Source: Chara braunii (taxonomy: Eukaryota; Streptophyta; Charophyceae; Charales; Characeae). From it: a DNA stretch of 30,035 nucleotides. Made by a program: the position numbers and the translations under genes. Within the stretch, counting starts at the first letter, position 1; each line of letters opens with the position of its first letter. Location: the NCBI GenBank assembly GCA_003427395.1, contig BFEA01000369.1, positions 1,544,909 through 1,574,943 on the forward strand. Reading direction: 5' to 3'. The notes under the pieces are model-generated. The model was not told where the DNA came from, made no database searches, and saw only the letters and a list, made by a program, of their open reading frames with translations. Shown here in pieces: positions 17,421 to 27,840 of the stretch.

Positions 17421-17945
17421 GATCTATGGGATGAGCGCCTGTTAGCGGACTCAACGCTGGTGGTAGGATGCCTAGGGAGCACCTCCGCGTCTTCCCCCTT
17501 CACATTGATAGAGTTAACTTATTCGTTCCCCTCTGGACCTAGTCCAAAACTCCTCCTTCATACGGGGCCTTGGAGTTGCCGAAAACGAAGCCCATCCCCA
17601 TCTCCCCCGACACCAGGGCGAACCGGTCCGTGCCTAACAATACGGACCGTTTTTTTCCCGCGACCCTACCACCTCCGTCGCCTCTGCTAACACACCACCG
17701 TCGCTAACGCACCGTCGTCGCTAACTGACCTTGCTTCTGCCCTGTTTCCGTTTTCTGCAACCCCCCTGCCACTGATAGCTCTTTCCGCTGCCAAAAGAAA
17801 AGTGAAGGTCATCGACAGTCTCAAAAAAAGACAAAAGAAAAACATGCGACGGGGAGGGTTGGGTCTTACAAGGGTGTACCTCGTTAGCGCTTGTGGGATC
17901 GAACGATGAGGCAATGGAGGAGGGATGAGGACTTCATGCCCGTGC
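17421..17945. other. Intergenic, no recognisable gene
   Basis: Only short frames without domains occur. CGTCGCTAAC-type repeats appear at about 17698-17725. ACTGATAGCTCTTTC at 17775 also occurs at 9819, hinting at another diverged dispersed repeat. Confidence 0.4.
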
Positions 17946-18045
17946 AAGTGGCATGTGACTCAGTGGTTAGGGCCCCGTTCGTCAATGCGCATTGTGGTAT
18001 AAGGTTGCGGGTTCAAAACTTCGTGCCCCTGAGCAGCGACACCGG
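17946..18045 (+). mobile_element. tRNA-headed SINE, different tRNA ancestor
   Basis: Box A-like TGACTCAGTGGTTAG starts at 17956 and box B-like GGTTCAAAAC is at 18010-18019. GTGGCATG and a 3' CGTGCCCC suggest remnants of an acceptor stem. The head differs from the TAGCTCAGTTGG group, so this is a separate SINE lineage. The body may run on to about 18430. Confidence 0.5.
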
Positions 18046-18228
18046 CAGGTGTTCACATAACGCATGGTCACTTGCTGATGCAGGTAAGCTATTATTGACA
18101 CTGCCTGTGGACCACCCAAGGGCTAGTCCATGAGTGTGGTTGTATACTGGTTTAGGCTTCACGTTGGTTGCTTGCTGTTGTTAGCTTTGGTTGTTCCAAT
18201 GATCTTCCCCAACCTACACATTTCACAC

Positions 18229-18369
18229 ATTACGTCCATTTCCAGTGATAATGCATGTGGTAGAACCCTCCGTAGAACCCTCCAGTTACATAGAACCCTC
18301 CAGTTACATGCGGTAACATTACGTCAATTTCCAATGATAATGCATGTAGTAGAACCCTCCAGTTACATG
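18229..18369 (+). repeat. ~88-bp tandem duplication with TAGAACCCTCC subrepeats
   Basis: ACATTACGTCCATTTCCAGT at 18229 recurs as ACATTACGTCAATTTCCAAT at about 18317, each followed by GATAATGCATGT and GTAGAACCCTCC. TAGAACCCTCCAGTTACAT occurs three times. Confidence 0.85.
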
Positions 18370-18734
18370 CCCTAGGTCACGGGTACGAGTCTGGCTTCGG
18401 ACTTTGGGGGGGATCTTGTCCAGATAGGCCTGTCACTACCATGTATTACACACACGAGACACTACCCCAGATACTGTCTATGGGCACAACCACAATGCAC
18501 AGTCTATCACATACCATATACACATTGCTTAAGGCACACAGACATGTACTGGTGGGGGTGATGGGAGCACCTCTCACCGGTGCTCACTTTGCAGATGCTC
18601 CATGGTGGGGAGCAGCGTCGACTACCAAAATGGGTCCAGACACAATAAAAATAGGCTAACGAACATGCACATAGCCTACGGGCACATACATACAATATAT
18701 AACATACACAACCACAATACTACGGCTGGGAGGA

Positions 18735-19165
18735 GGTCACCATCTACTAATAATGACGATAGGCATCTCAACGATAAGTACCCCGCTTTAAAAATGGCTG
18801 GTCTGGTGATCAACTGGCGATGATGATAGTCGTCCTGATGATAAGTACCCCGCCTTAATATACACAGCTAGGACTGTGGTGGGAGAGTAGAGGGCGCGAG
18901 TTACTAGTCGGTCAACTTAGGGGCACAATCTACTAATAATGATGATAGGCGTCTCGATGACAAGTACCCCGCCTTAAAAACACAGCTAGGTCTGTGGTGG
19001 GAGAGTAAAGGGCGTGAGACTCGTGAGTCACTGGCTGGTCTGATGATCAACTGGTGATGATGATAGGCATATCGATGATAAGTACCCCGTCTTAATATAC
19101 ACAGCTAGGACTGTGGTGGGAGAGTAGAGGGCGTGAGATACTAGTCAGTCAACTTAGGGGCTGGT
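18735..19165 (+). repeat. ~119-bp tandem array
   Basis: AAGTACCCCG is found at 18776, 18843, 18962 and 19080 (spacings 67, 119 and 118), each followed by CTTAA, CACAGCTAGG, CTGTGGTGGGAGAGTA and AGGGCG in the full units. The first unit is shortened. Adjacent units differ by substitutions and small indels. Confidence 0.85.
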
Positions 19166-22100
19166 GGGAGATTGCTCAAGCCTGGTGTCTGAAGTTCCCG
19201 TATGACAAGACTCGTTCTACTTCGCTTCCTCCAAGGCTGGGTCATGGCTAGCCCTGGTGGTTGTCACTACTGTTCGGTCCAAGTTCCCCTCGTTACTGGT
19301 AGGGTAATGGTCCTGAGTGCTGGTCACACTGAGGTAGGATAGTAGGGATAGGGGATACGCTAGGAGAATTGACGCGAGGATGGATGGGAGGTAGCCTCAT
19401 CTCCTTGGGGCAACCGTGGCTGATCTGTGATGCGCACCTCACACCCCGCGCAGCGTTCCGTACTTGAAACGCCGATCAGAGTAGTTGGGGGTGTGGCCAA
19501 GGATTTTTCGCCGGTGGGGTTGAATCGCCCAGGCGGAATGGGGGATTCTTGTTTCGGGCCGAGGGTTGCCTTATGAGGTTCGAGCTGTCGTCGAGGGCAA
19601 GGGACGGAGAGAAAGATCATTCTGGAGCAACCATCAACAAAATTTTTAAAAAAAAGAGAAACACACGGAAAAAGGAAAAAGAAGACGAGGGCCCTGTTGC
19701 CCCCGGTTCGCACGAATCTTGGGGCGGTCACTCCCATAGGGAATTTTCAAGCCTCGGTGTCAGATTCGTTGAGCCCGCACGGACATCCTAGCGCGGGGTC
19801 GCCGAGTGTCGGGCGGGCCGATGAAACCCAGGTTCGAAAGTTAGCCGGGAGTGTTGTCGGTGCGAGTACCCTTACAAGGGTATCCGCCCTAGTTTTTGCA
19901 AGTGACAGAGAAATAGGTTTGGTTTAAGATTTAGGTATACCGCGCGAGGCGCGACTGTGTCTGTGGTTTACGTTGGCTGGATGGTTGACTAGAGTAGAGA
20001 GTGTGTGGGCGCATAGATTTGAGGCCCGCGTGATCTTTTTACTTTTGATTGATGATTGTGAAAGTCGTCGTTGACCGCCGACCATATTTTTTTATTTTCT
20101 GATTAAAATAGGATTGAAAGGATTATGTCTCGTTGATTAAGGAGCTTGTCGGTGACCCATGCATACGTGCGGAGGACGGCATCGACAACAACGTGGAATT
20201 TCAAAACGTTTTGGTAGGTCTGCGCGTCGCACAATATTGGTTTATTTTAGGTGTCCGCCAGATCTAGGCCAAGACTTGGGCCTAGCGCGTTTGGTTACGG
20301 TGTCGGACTTTCATCTGAGAGATTTAGGGATCGAGACTGAGCGGAGGCAACGCACGGATATCAGAGTAGCACAGAGGAGACCGAGCGGTTGGCGGCGACG
20401 ACGAGGGGCTATCCTCTTTGGTTTTGCCAACGATGGCGTCAGGACGGTGCTAGCAGTTTTCTTTTTTCTTGTTCGTCATATTTTGGCGATTAAAAAGTTT
20501 AAACAATTTGGTACTGCTTTTTAGGTTTATGCCCCGACGCTCCTTGACTTGGACGCGACAATCGGTCCTCAAGGGCTGCATGGGCTTGCGTGTGTCCGGA
20601 AAGTTAACAAGGTCATCTATTCACCCGGTCTGGAGGTGATGATGGAAGCCTGTCGGAGTGGCTCCTTGGTTCAGTGGGTAGTGGGAACCAGCAGCCTGCG
20701 GGGCCCAATCGTGATGTGAGTCTGTCTTGCGCGACTTTGCCCCGTATAGGATGGGTGAACGTCCTCGTCCGTGCCCCGTCGCTGCCCTGCCGACTATGTC
20801 CCGCTTGCTCTGCATAAGGATCTTTGCAGGTTAACGTGTTCGCTGTGCGGCGTGGTCGTACAATTGGTGTTGTCGTGCGCTTCGCTGCCTTACTACCGTG
20901 TTGTCCGTCCGCTGGTCGCACCTTCCGTAAGTATCCTGTAGGTTGGTTGCCTTGTTGCTGGTGCCTTGAGCTCCGCTTTGCAGTTGCCAACTTGCTGGTC
21001 TGCTCGTCCTGTCGTCTCCTGCAGTGCTGTTGCCTGGCTCGTATTGTCTTGTACTTATCTTCATGGATTCATTGTTGCGTCTCGCGGGCATGGTGGACAA
21101 AATCGAAGGGTGTTAGGCAGGGTAGCTACTGAGGGGCTCAACTATTATAGCGTATACTGTGCTTTGCTGCGTATGCACAGTGCACTTGTTGTGCACTTTG
21201 CCGAGTTGCTGAGCGTGCTGATGAGCCTTGCAGACTGCACCATGTGCTACTGTATGCCGCTCGTGCAAGGCTGTTGTAGGGAGCTAGGGTCTTACTGCGT
21301 TTGCATTAAGCATTGCTACGGAGCTGGTTGTTCAGCGCGGCTGATATGCATGCGGCTCGCCTTGTAGTACTGAGTTTGAACAAGAGCACAGGGTAGGAGG
21401 CACACTCTATTTAGAAGCGGTCGCTTTAGGCTGAGGTGTGGGGTCTTAGCTGGGCATGAGGAAGTGTGACTTGAGGACGTGATTTGGTCGGCGAGTGCGG
21501 TTGTTGCTGCGATATGGAGAGTTGTCAAAAGGTCAACAATTGATAGTTGACTCCGGTTTGACCAGGCTGCTGCGCACTTCGGCCATCATTGCGGTGCCGA
21601 GCGCATCGGACCGGCACCACACAGGGCAGCGCGGGACCCTCCCAGCCGCGTCACGCAGGAGTTGGTTTTAATCCTCGTTGCGGATATATATGGAGCTTCC
21701 GCAAGCCGCTCTGGCCGAGTGCGCCATCCATACCTCTCGCGAGCCCCTACGACAGGATAGGGCCTACGTGAGGCACGACTTACCTCCACCTTATGGGAGT
21801 TGTCACCTCCCTTCAGTGAGCGTATCCCCGCCGCGCTACCAGTCCACATTACGAAAGCTGATCAGTTGTAATCGCAGAGGTGGACAAACCGAGGGCGTTT
21901 CTCGTTCGCTATAGCATAGGGCGTACGCGCGGTATTATGGCTCTATCAGACCCGCACGCGAACCGATGCCTTGGGGGGCTGAGGTCCCAAACGCGATTCG
22001 TCACAGGTTGACTAGGACGCATCCCACACACCACGTGTACACCACACTACGAGCAAAAGAATAAAACACACACACACACATCAAACAACGCGACAACACT

Positions 22101-22600
22101 CCTAGTCCCTTCAGTAGTCATCCCATAACTTTCCGATACGGAAATCGGATAGGCGTTGCGTGCGAGACTTAGTATAAAACCGTGCGGACGCAGAGCCTAC
22201 TCGTATCGACTAGCAATGCAAGCGTACGCAAGCGGTCGCAATGATGGCATACTATGTAGTACCTATACTCATGCGATCCTCTTTAAGCTCGAGGGTCACG
22301 TTCGACACTCAAGTGTCGGTTGACACGCGCTTTGAGGGTTAATCTCTCGACGTTGGACAACCGCCAAATGCGGTTGAGAACCACACCCTCTTCTGCACCC
22401 TGCGGAGAGTGGGTGGTACAAAGGTTCGTACCTGTGGTGACAATCGTCTCTTATGGCCCTGGAGATCAGCTCCATCATCTAGGGCCTGAAGATAAGTCAA
22501 GGGATTTGACGGCTGCCACAGACTACAACGTCCAACTATAAAATTATAAAAAACAAAGAATAAAAAAGAATCTTCCTTTTCTCTCAAGACATAATCTGGT
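19166..22600. other. 3.4 kb without recognisable gene
   Basis: Short open frames occur (for example plus 20159-20524 and 20966-21367, the latter Cys-rich from TGC/TGT-rich DNA), but none has a domain or convincing composition. An A-rich tract at 19645-19690 may be a retroposon tail; upstream GAGGTTCGAGCTG at about 19576 resembles a weak box B. (CA)n occurs at 22066-22080. Short palindromes around TATATATA occur just downstream of 22640. I see no rRNA or complete tRNA. Confidence 0.5.
22066..22080. repeat. Short (CA)n tract
   Basis: Seven to eight CA units. Confidence 0.9.
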
Positions 22601-23051
22601 TAACCCTTGCGCACGATCACTGTAAGCCGCGCAAATACCCAAGGCACACATAAATATATATATAAGGGTTATTTATATATGACGATCACTTCTCACAGTC
22701 ACAGTGAGACTCCTCTCAACCATATATAAGTATGTGATCGTAGACAGTCACATCTAGAATTCGAACCACAAACATACCTGCAATCACATCAAAGATCCAA
22801 CAAAAGTCCACGCAGTACACGGGGTCAACTCCAACCATTCACTTTACTCATACTCTTTGCTTTAGCCATGCAAGCCTCACTCTTGTGTAACCCCACAAAA
22901 TAAATACTCAGTACATTTCTGTAAATGACCATTCATATAAAGTCCGGGCGAAAACACAACAAAACAATTCAAACCACAAGGATAAAGCCTTTAGGTTGAG
23001 TGACAAGAGTGTATTGAAGTTGAATCGTAAACCGACGAATCGGCAACCGAC

Positions 23052-23070
23052 CTGTTATCAGTGATAACAG
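23052..23070. repeat. 19-bp perfect palindrome
   Basis: CTGTTATCA and TGATAACAG are exact reverse complements around a single G. It is operator-like in form, or the stem of a very stable RNA hairpin. Function is unknown. Confidence 0.85.
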
Positions 23071-23279
23071 AAAATGATGCTCGTGGGATCGAACTGAATC
23101 TAGCCCAAGTCCTGAATCAATCGATTAAGAAGACCTGAAACACAAGACAGGTCAATCCTCAAGCTAAAATCATAAGTGTATCGAGAATACGGCTCCATAA
23201 CACATTCTCACCCAAGACCCTTCTACAAGCTAAGCCTAGACTTGCCTCTAAGCCAGTGCCTGACGCAAGGCAGACCTAT

Positions 23280-23771
23280 GGCAGCATTTCCCCCTATTCA
23301 GGGTGGATTGCCAAAATTGCCACCTCTCAAAATATAATCCAACTCTTTTAAACTAAGAAAATTTCGGTAGCGCTTTCCGTAGGAAAAAATGTATTTCCAA
23401 AATTTATATCCGCCTGAATATGAAGACAAAAATAGTCTTCAACCTTCCAAAGTCCAATCTTGTCTAACTCCCTAAATTAGCAAAAATTTGGGCAGCAGTC
23501 CCTTTAGAAAAAGAGACTTTCTATATTTTTACTAAGCCATGTACAAAATTTAGAGAAGTTGAATTTTGAAAAACCAAAATTTGACTAACTCCTTGGATTT
23601 GCAGAAATTTCGCAGCGCTTCCCGTAGAGAAAGTGGCATACCAAAATTTATACAAGCCCAAGTACAATAAATGATCCTTGAAAATGCGAGAAATGATCTA
23701 AGTAAAATAAGGTTAGCTTAGAAAATGCAGAAATTTGGACTAACTCCGATCGCTCTAGCACGCGGCGAATT
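23280..23771 (+). repeat. ~122-bp diverged tandem array with GGCAGC motif and local hairpins
   Basis: The motif GG(C/T)AGC...TTCC lies at about 23281, 23371, 23493 and 23614. It is preceded in three copies by (C/A)AACTC.. then A/T-rich sequence and AAATTT. The partial fourth downstream copy starts ACTAACTCC at 23738. After each motif is a small hairpin whose sequence differs: TTTCC-GTA-GGAAA in one, AGTC.CTTT / AAAG.GACT in the next. It is non-coding. Confidence 0.7.
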
Positions 23772-23946
23772 CTAAAGCAACCACCTATCAAACTGAAACT
23801 CAGACTAAGTAGTAATCTCACTCAGCCACAGGCAAGCCTAATCACAAAGGTAAGTACACTCACTAGCCCCAAGTCACCTTTGACAAACAATAGTTCATAG
23901 TCTTTAAATGATTTATCCCTTCATACCCAGCTTACATATGGCATCG

Positions 23947-24764
23947 AGTTAGGTCATTCATCTTAGAAACAATGCCAACTATTTGCCTTAGTTATACACA
24001 AACAGGCTGTACAACTACTTTTCTCTTCATTGGGCATATGATTAAGTCATTCGTCTAAGAAACAATACTTAGTCGCCTTGATCTGTTTAAATAGTCAAGT
24101 TATATATACTTCTCTGAACTTATTTTTCAAAGGTGGGCGTAAGACTGAACCATTCCTCTTAGAGACAATGCTCAACCGACCCAAGTTATCTTCAATTATA
24201 ACTTTTAGTTATACTTTCTTGATTTTTGATAAGGCTATAGTCAGACCATTCGTCTAAGAAACAATGTCTGACTAACCTTGTTCTTATAAACATATAGATA
24301 TAGAAATATAAAAAACCCTATTCCATTATTCTCATTATAATCATGTGGCCTCAGACTTAGACCATTCATCTTAGAAATAATGTTCAGTCTTTGACATGAA
24401 CCTCCCTCATAATAAACAACCAAAAAAGTTGAGTCATTCGTCTTAGAAACAATGTTCAACGCTCTTTTCACAGCACTAAAAAAAGCAGAGTACTTAGAGT
24501 CAGAACCCAGAGACTGTTCATAAACCACCCAAAGTTAAACAGCGACGATATTATTCGTCTTAGAAACAATGTCTGGTCCTCAAAGTTTGCACAGTCAATA
24601 CCCCAAAGAAACAACAACCAGACCATTCATCTTAGAAACAATGTCTGGCTTAAATTAAATAAACACAACAACCAAACTATTCATCTTAGAAACAATGTTT
24701 GGCCCTTCAGAAAACAGAACAAAACACAGCAGTCAGGTCATTCATCTTAGAAACAATGCTTGAC
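23947..24764 (+). repeat. Array of ten conserved-core hairpins with covarying arms
   Basis: The core CATTCRTCTTAGAAACAATG recurs ten times, near 23954, 24048, 24151, 24247, 24363, 24434, 24552, 24624, 24678 and 24739, at spacings of about 54-119 bp. In most copies the flanks are complementary but differ between copies: GTCAGAC/GTCTGAC, CCAGAC/GTCTGG, CCAAAC/GTTTGG, GTTGAG/TTCAAC, GTCAGG/CTTGAC, GATTAAGT/ACTTAGTC. The left arm nearly always has one unpaired pyrimidine just before the core. The copy at 24552 has lost its left arm, and the one at 24151 pairs weakly. Spacers are unrelated AT-rich sequence. No known family is recognised. Confidence 0.85.
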
Positions 24765-25260
24765 CCTATAAGACCCATTCAGACGCAAGCAAAGCTGTCT
24801 TTCTCCCAACCTTCTCCCTGATGCAACCCCTTGTTACAATCTTCTTTCAGACAGACAAACAAAAACTGAAACTGCCATTGCACATCCACTCCTTTACTTA
24901 GTTTGGTTTATGTTCTGAAAGTCAAACTGAAATTCTCAATAGGGATGCATGCAATACATTTAGTCAATACATAGAAAGATGTATAGATAGGGGTTATAAT
25001 TGGGTTTATAGAGGGAACCAAAAGGTTACCTTTCAGTTCCCTGTCTCCAGAACTCCTCCTGAGTTCCGGCAGAGCTCCCACAATCGGTGGGTGGACTTCC
25101 CACAGAGTCTTGCTGTGGTCCTACGGGTTGCAATCCCGCCTTCCGCCTTCCTCTCAGAACCAATAGACTAGACTTAGAGTCAGTAGGGCAAATAGAGAGA
25201 GTTTGAGTCGCTCGGATACAAGAGGGGTGCGCTCAGACTCGTGTGAGAGGGTCTTGATTC
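24765..25260. other. AT-rich to mixed non-coding stretch
   Basis: No gene is seen. GAACTC-CTCCT-GAGTTC at about 25049-25065 is a perfect 6-bp hairpin. The sequence leads into the proposed LTR end at 25284. Confidence 0.4.
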
Positions 25261-25285
25261 CTTGACGCGCCTGAGGGTCCCACAA

Positions 25286-25302
25286 TGGTGGCCAGGATGT
25301 GC
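25286..25302 (+). promoter_or_regulatory. Primer-binding-site-like sequence
   Basis: TGGTGGCCAGGATGTGC follows a CA dinucleotide by one base. A tRNA 3' end would pair with it, but I cannot name the tRNA. It is only meaningful if the LTR interpretation holds. Confidence 0.3.
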
Positions 25303-27630
25303 AGCAACTTGCTCAAACTGAAGTCCAACTGCCTATCGCTGGCTTTCTGACGTCCCTCTAAATCGCAGTAATACGCCCTTCAAGATATTCAGCCACTCCT
25401 CCAAGCCTGTGATGGGTGAGCTTGCAACTCTGTGGCTCACCTCCAGCTACTTCGTGTGGTGGAACTAAAAGCGCACCGGCTAACAGCTAAGTCTGCGCTC
25501 CCACGACCGGCTTTGTCGCGTGCGCAGGCTGGTGGGATGAGTGGCACACCGGACAACAATTTGATCTGCAGCCCCTCCAGCTGGGCTGCTTTGATCACCA
25601 AGATGAGCCGCGCAGGCGAACAGGCAAGCCTGCAATCCGTTGCTCACTGCTTTGTTACTTCATTCGTTTGGGTAACCAAAAATCGGGATGAATCTTCTAC
25701 CAAGAGACGGGAGGATTCTATTACCAGGTAAGCCTTTCTCCCCTCTCTTTTTAGTCCGCCACTTTTTTTTCTCTTCGCGCCTCGCCAGTCCAGCTTGCCG
25801 AGAATGACTCACTCAGATCCCTTCGTTACTCCTTGTCATTCCTAGCTGGCGCGCAATTCGACATCGCAGCTCGACCTACAGTACATCTGTTGTATCTACG
25901 TTGAGCCCTTCCCTCCTCTACAAGCCTTGTACGCACCTGGCCGATCTCTCAGCTAGGTTCCCAATAACATTCAGCAGGACTTCGACGGTCGCAGCCACGG
26001 GCAGAAGCAGGCAGGATCGAGCCAGCGCCTGCGAGACTACCACCCTACGTTGTAGAGGGACCTTGAACCGGCAACCACTACAACGTATTTCTCACTGGAA
26101 ACCGGGGAGATTCATGCGCTGTGTAGAAGGCTGCGCACATCGGGCTACACAACTAGGTAGGTCCCGCTTTCTCTCCCTCTCGACCCCCCTTCTATCGCTC
26201 CCTCTTCGTTCTCACCAGCTCATGTGCGCCCATTTAAGGTAAGTCGAATCCCCCTTGTGACCATCCTCACTCTACGTCCAATTGATAGGATGGGCAAAAT
26301 TGAATGAACCTTCCGCTAGAACACAAATAGGTTCACTCCCCCTCTCACAGTCTCTTTTTTCTCTCACGTAGTCCCAACTCCTCCTACCGCGGAATCCATT
26401 GCTCCAATTCCGAATCCGCCTTTACCAGCACGTTCACCCACTCCAAAAACCCCGACTTCGCCTCTTCCCTTCTTCAAATCCGTAAAGAAACGACTAACAT
26501 AGTCAGTTCCTCGCCTCGTCGCATCAGCCCCCGCCACTCTCCCGTGCACCGTCTTCTTTCTCTAGCTCATCTCCCACTAAGTCTTCTCTCATACTAACTT
26601 CATAATCCGTTGCCCCCCACCTCTGAATTTCGATTTAGGCCCCTCTCTCCCTCGTTTTCATCTCCTAACAGGCGAAAGCGATCGTTTTCCTCCTTTCCGC
26701 CACAACTCGTTTTCACTATCCTTCGGCGCACTCTCTTTCTTACTAACCTCTAATCCTATTATCCCAGTGCAAAAACTAACACTTCCATCCGACTCGCGCA
26801 GGTCAAAACCCCGGGATTGCATCTTTCCTCGCTCGAATCCATCGAGGATCGAGCGAGATTCGGAGTTTTCACTCCCATCTCCTTCCCTCTCGCCATATCT
26901 CCGCGCAGCACCATTCTCATCTAGCTCTAAATCTACAAACTCATCACTAAATCTAACCCTATCACCGAGTTCGCCCGGGGTTAAAACCCCCAACTCATCT
27001 CCTCTCCCACTAGGAATCGATGGGAAACAAGGGAGACATGGCTTCACCCCTCCGCCATGCTCCTCTTCTCCATTACTAACTCCGAATGCACCCGACGCGA
27101 TTTCGCGCCCGGTTCACTTCCCCCTCTTGCTGCTGCCCGTCGCCCGTCCGCTATTTTTTTCCTCCTCGCTAGCGCCCGCGTCCCATGCCAACGCTGCCCA
27201 CCACTGTGCAGACCAGCAGGACAATGAAACGGCCCCGACAGTCCCAGTCATCCTTCGGGAAACTCCAGAGGGAACTACCGGTAACTATTAGATGGTTTGA
27301 TTAGCCTTCGCCCCTGTACTCAAATCCGACAAACGATTGGCACGTCGTTCTAGCCGCGACCCTCCCCTCCTCGCTCCGGGCTCCTTTCTACGAATGAAGC
27401 CGGCGCAAAAAACGCCTTGATCCATCCCCCCCTGTTAGCCCCTCCTCCGACTTCTTCTCGGCTGCTGCCCGTCGCCCTTCAATGTTGTGTTGCGCAGCAC
27501 TGCCCGACCAGTCTCACTGCCTATCACTCCCACTCACTAACGCTGTTGTGCCTGTCTACCCCTCTCCTCCGGCCTCGTTCCCTACCCGCGGATCCGACTG
27601 CATCAGTAACATGGCCTGCCGAGCAAATAG
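25303..27630. other. Region without a secure gene
   Basis: Open frames at 25432-25731 (plus, 99 codons) and 25901-26242 (plus, 113 codons) have no domain. From 26160 the plus strand is pyrimidine-rich. GCTGCTGCCCGTCGCCC occurs at about 27126 and 27461. ACTAAC recurs between 26590 and 27540, which may be chance or intron branch-site-like. If the upstream element is an LTR, this would be a non-coding interior. Confidence 0.4.
26658..27047 (-). CDS. Hypothetical ORF (129 codons), doubtful
   Basis: A minus-strand frame with mixed, hydrophilic composition (GVLTPGELGDRVRFSDEFVD, then GERE.DGSENSESRSI). It looks more protein-like than its neighbours but has no recognised domain. The opposite strand is open over much of the same stretch (26767-27291), which weakens the case. 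It could be an exon of an unrecognised minus-strand gene. Confidence 0.2.
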   Translation of the reverse strand: MKPCLPCFPSIPSGRGDELGVLTPGELGDRVRFSDEFVDLELDENGAARRYGEREGDGSENSESRSILDGFERGKMQSRGFDLRESDGSVSFCTGIIGLEVSKKESAPKDSENELWRKGGKRSLSPVRR

Positions 27631-27639
27631 TTCGTGCTT

Positions 27640-27840
27640 TTTGGGTCGCCGTGGTCCTCCGCCGTCCTCTTTTGGTCGCACGGCTCAGGCTGAGCCCCCT
27701 GACCGAGCGAAAAAACACTCCAGCAATTATCGCCCTGGCTGGTGGGTGCAGCTCCCACACGTTCCTTCATTGGGGGCTTGAGCACGGATGAGGCCGCTAC
27801 GTAGTTTCCTGAAACACTGTAACGGGGTAACTTTTGCGCG
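27640..27840 (+). mobile_element. SINE-2 body, 5'-truncated second copy
   Basis: GCTGGTGGGTGCAGCTCCC ... GTTCC.TC.TTGG.GGCTTGAGCA.GGATG..GC.GCTACG matches 3093-3170 in the same orientation, at roughly 80-85% over ~80 bp by eye, with weaker similarity upstream. Many differences are C/T or G/A transitions, as expected for methylated repeats. No tRNA head is seen. Confidence 0.75.

Larger units (their letters stand above)
22886..25284 (+). mobile_element. Possible LTR (solo or 5' LTR) of an unrecognised retroelement
   Basis: The right end reads GGGTCCCACA at 25275-25284, one base before TGGTGGCCAGGATGTGC (25286-25302). That looks like a primer-binding site, since tRNA 3' ends in CCA require TGG. 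A candidate left end with TGT at 22886 (TGTAACCCCA) would give TGT...ACA termini and 2.4 kb. The interior is AT-rich, non-coding and full of structured repeats. No second LTR, gag or pol is visible in the window, and no target duplication was confirmed. It could instead be an unrelated non-coding element. Confidence 0.3.

Noticed and set aside
17783-17790. CTCTTTCC as the right-hand target duplication of the minus LINE
   Set aside because: Only six bases match the left flank and the position is ~700 bp beyond the last recognisable LINE sequence.
20665-20735. tRNA-like stretch with TGGTTCAGTGGGTAG
   Set aside because: Box A-like only; no acceptable box B at the right distance.
20966-21367. 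Small Cys-rich protein
   Set aside because: Cysteines come from local TGC/TGT richness. There is no signal peptide or regular Cys spacing, and the opposite strand is also partly open.
23947-24764. CRISPR array
   Set aside because: Repeat units have variable arms, spacer lengths are irregular, no cas genes are present and the DNA is eukaryotic.
23947-24764. Integron attC-like array
   Set aside because: Fold-back form is similar, but there are no gene cassettes, the conserved part is the loop and not the arm ends, and the setting is eukaryotic.
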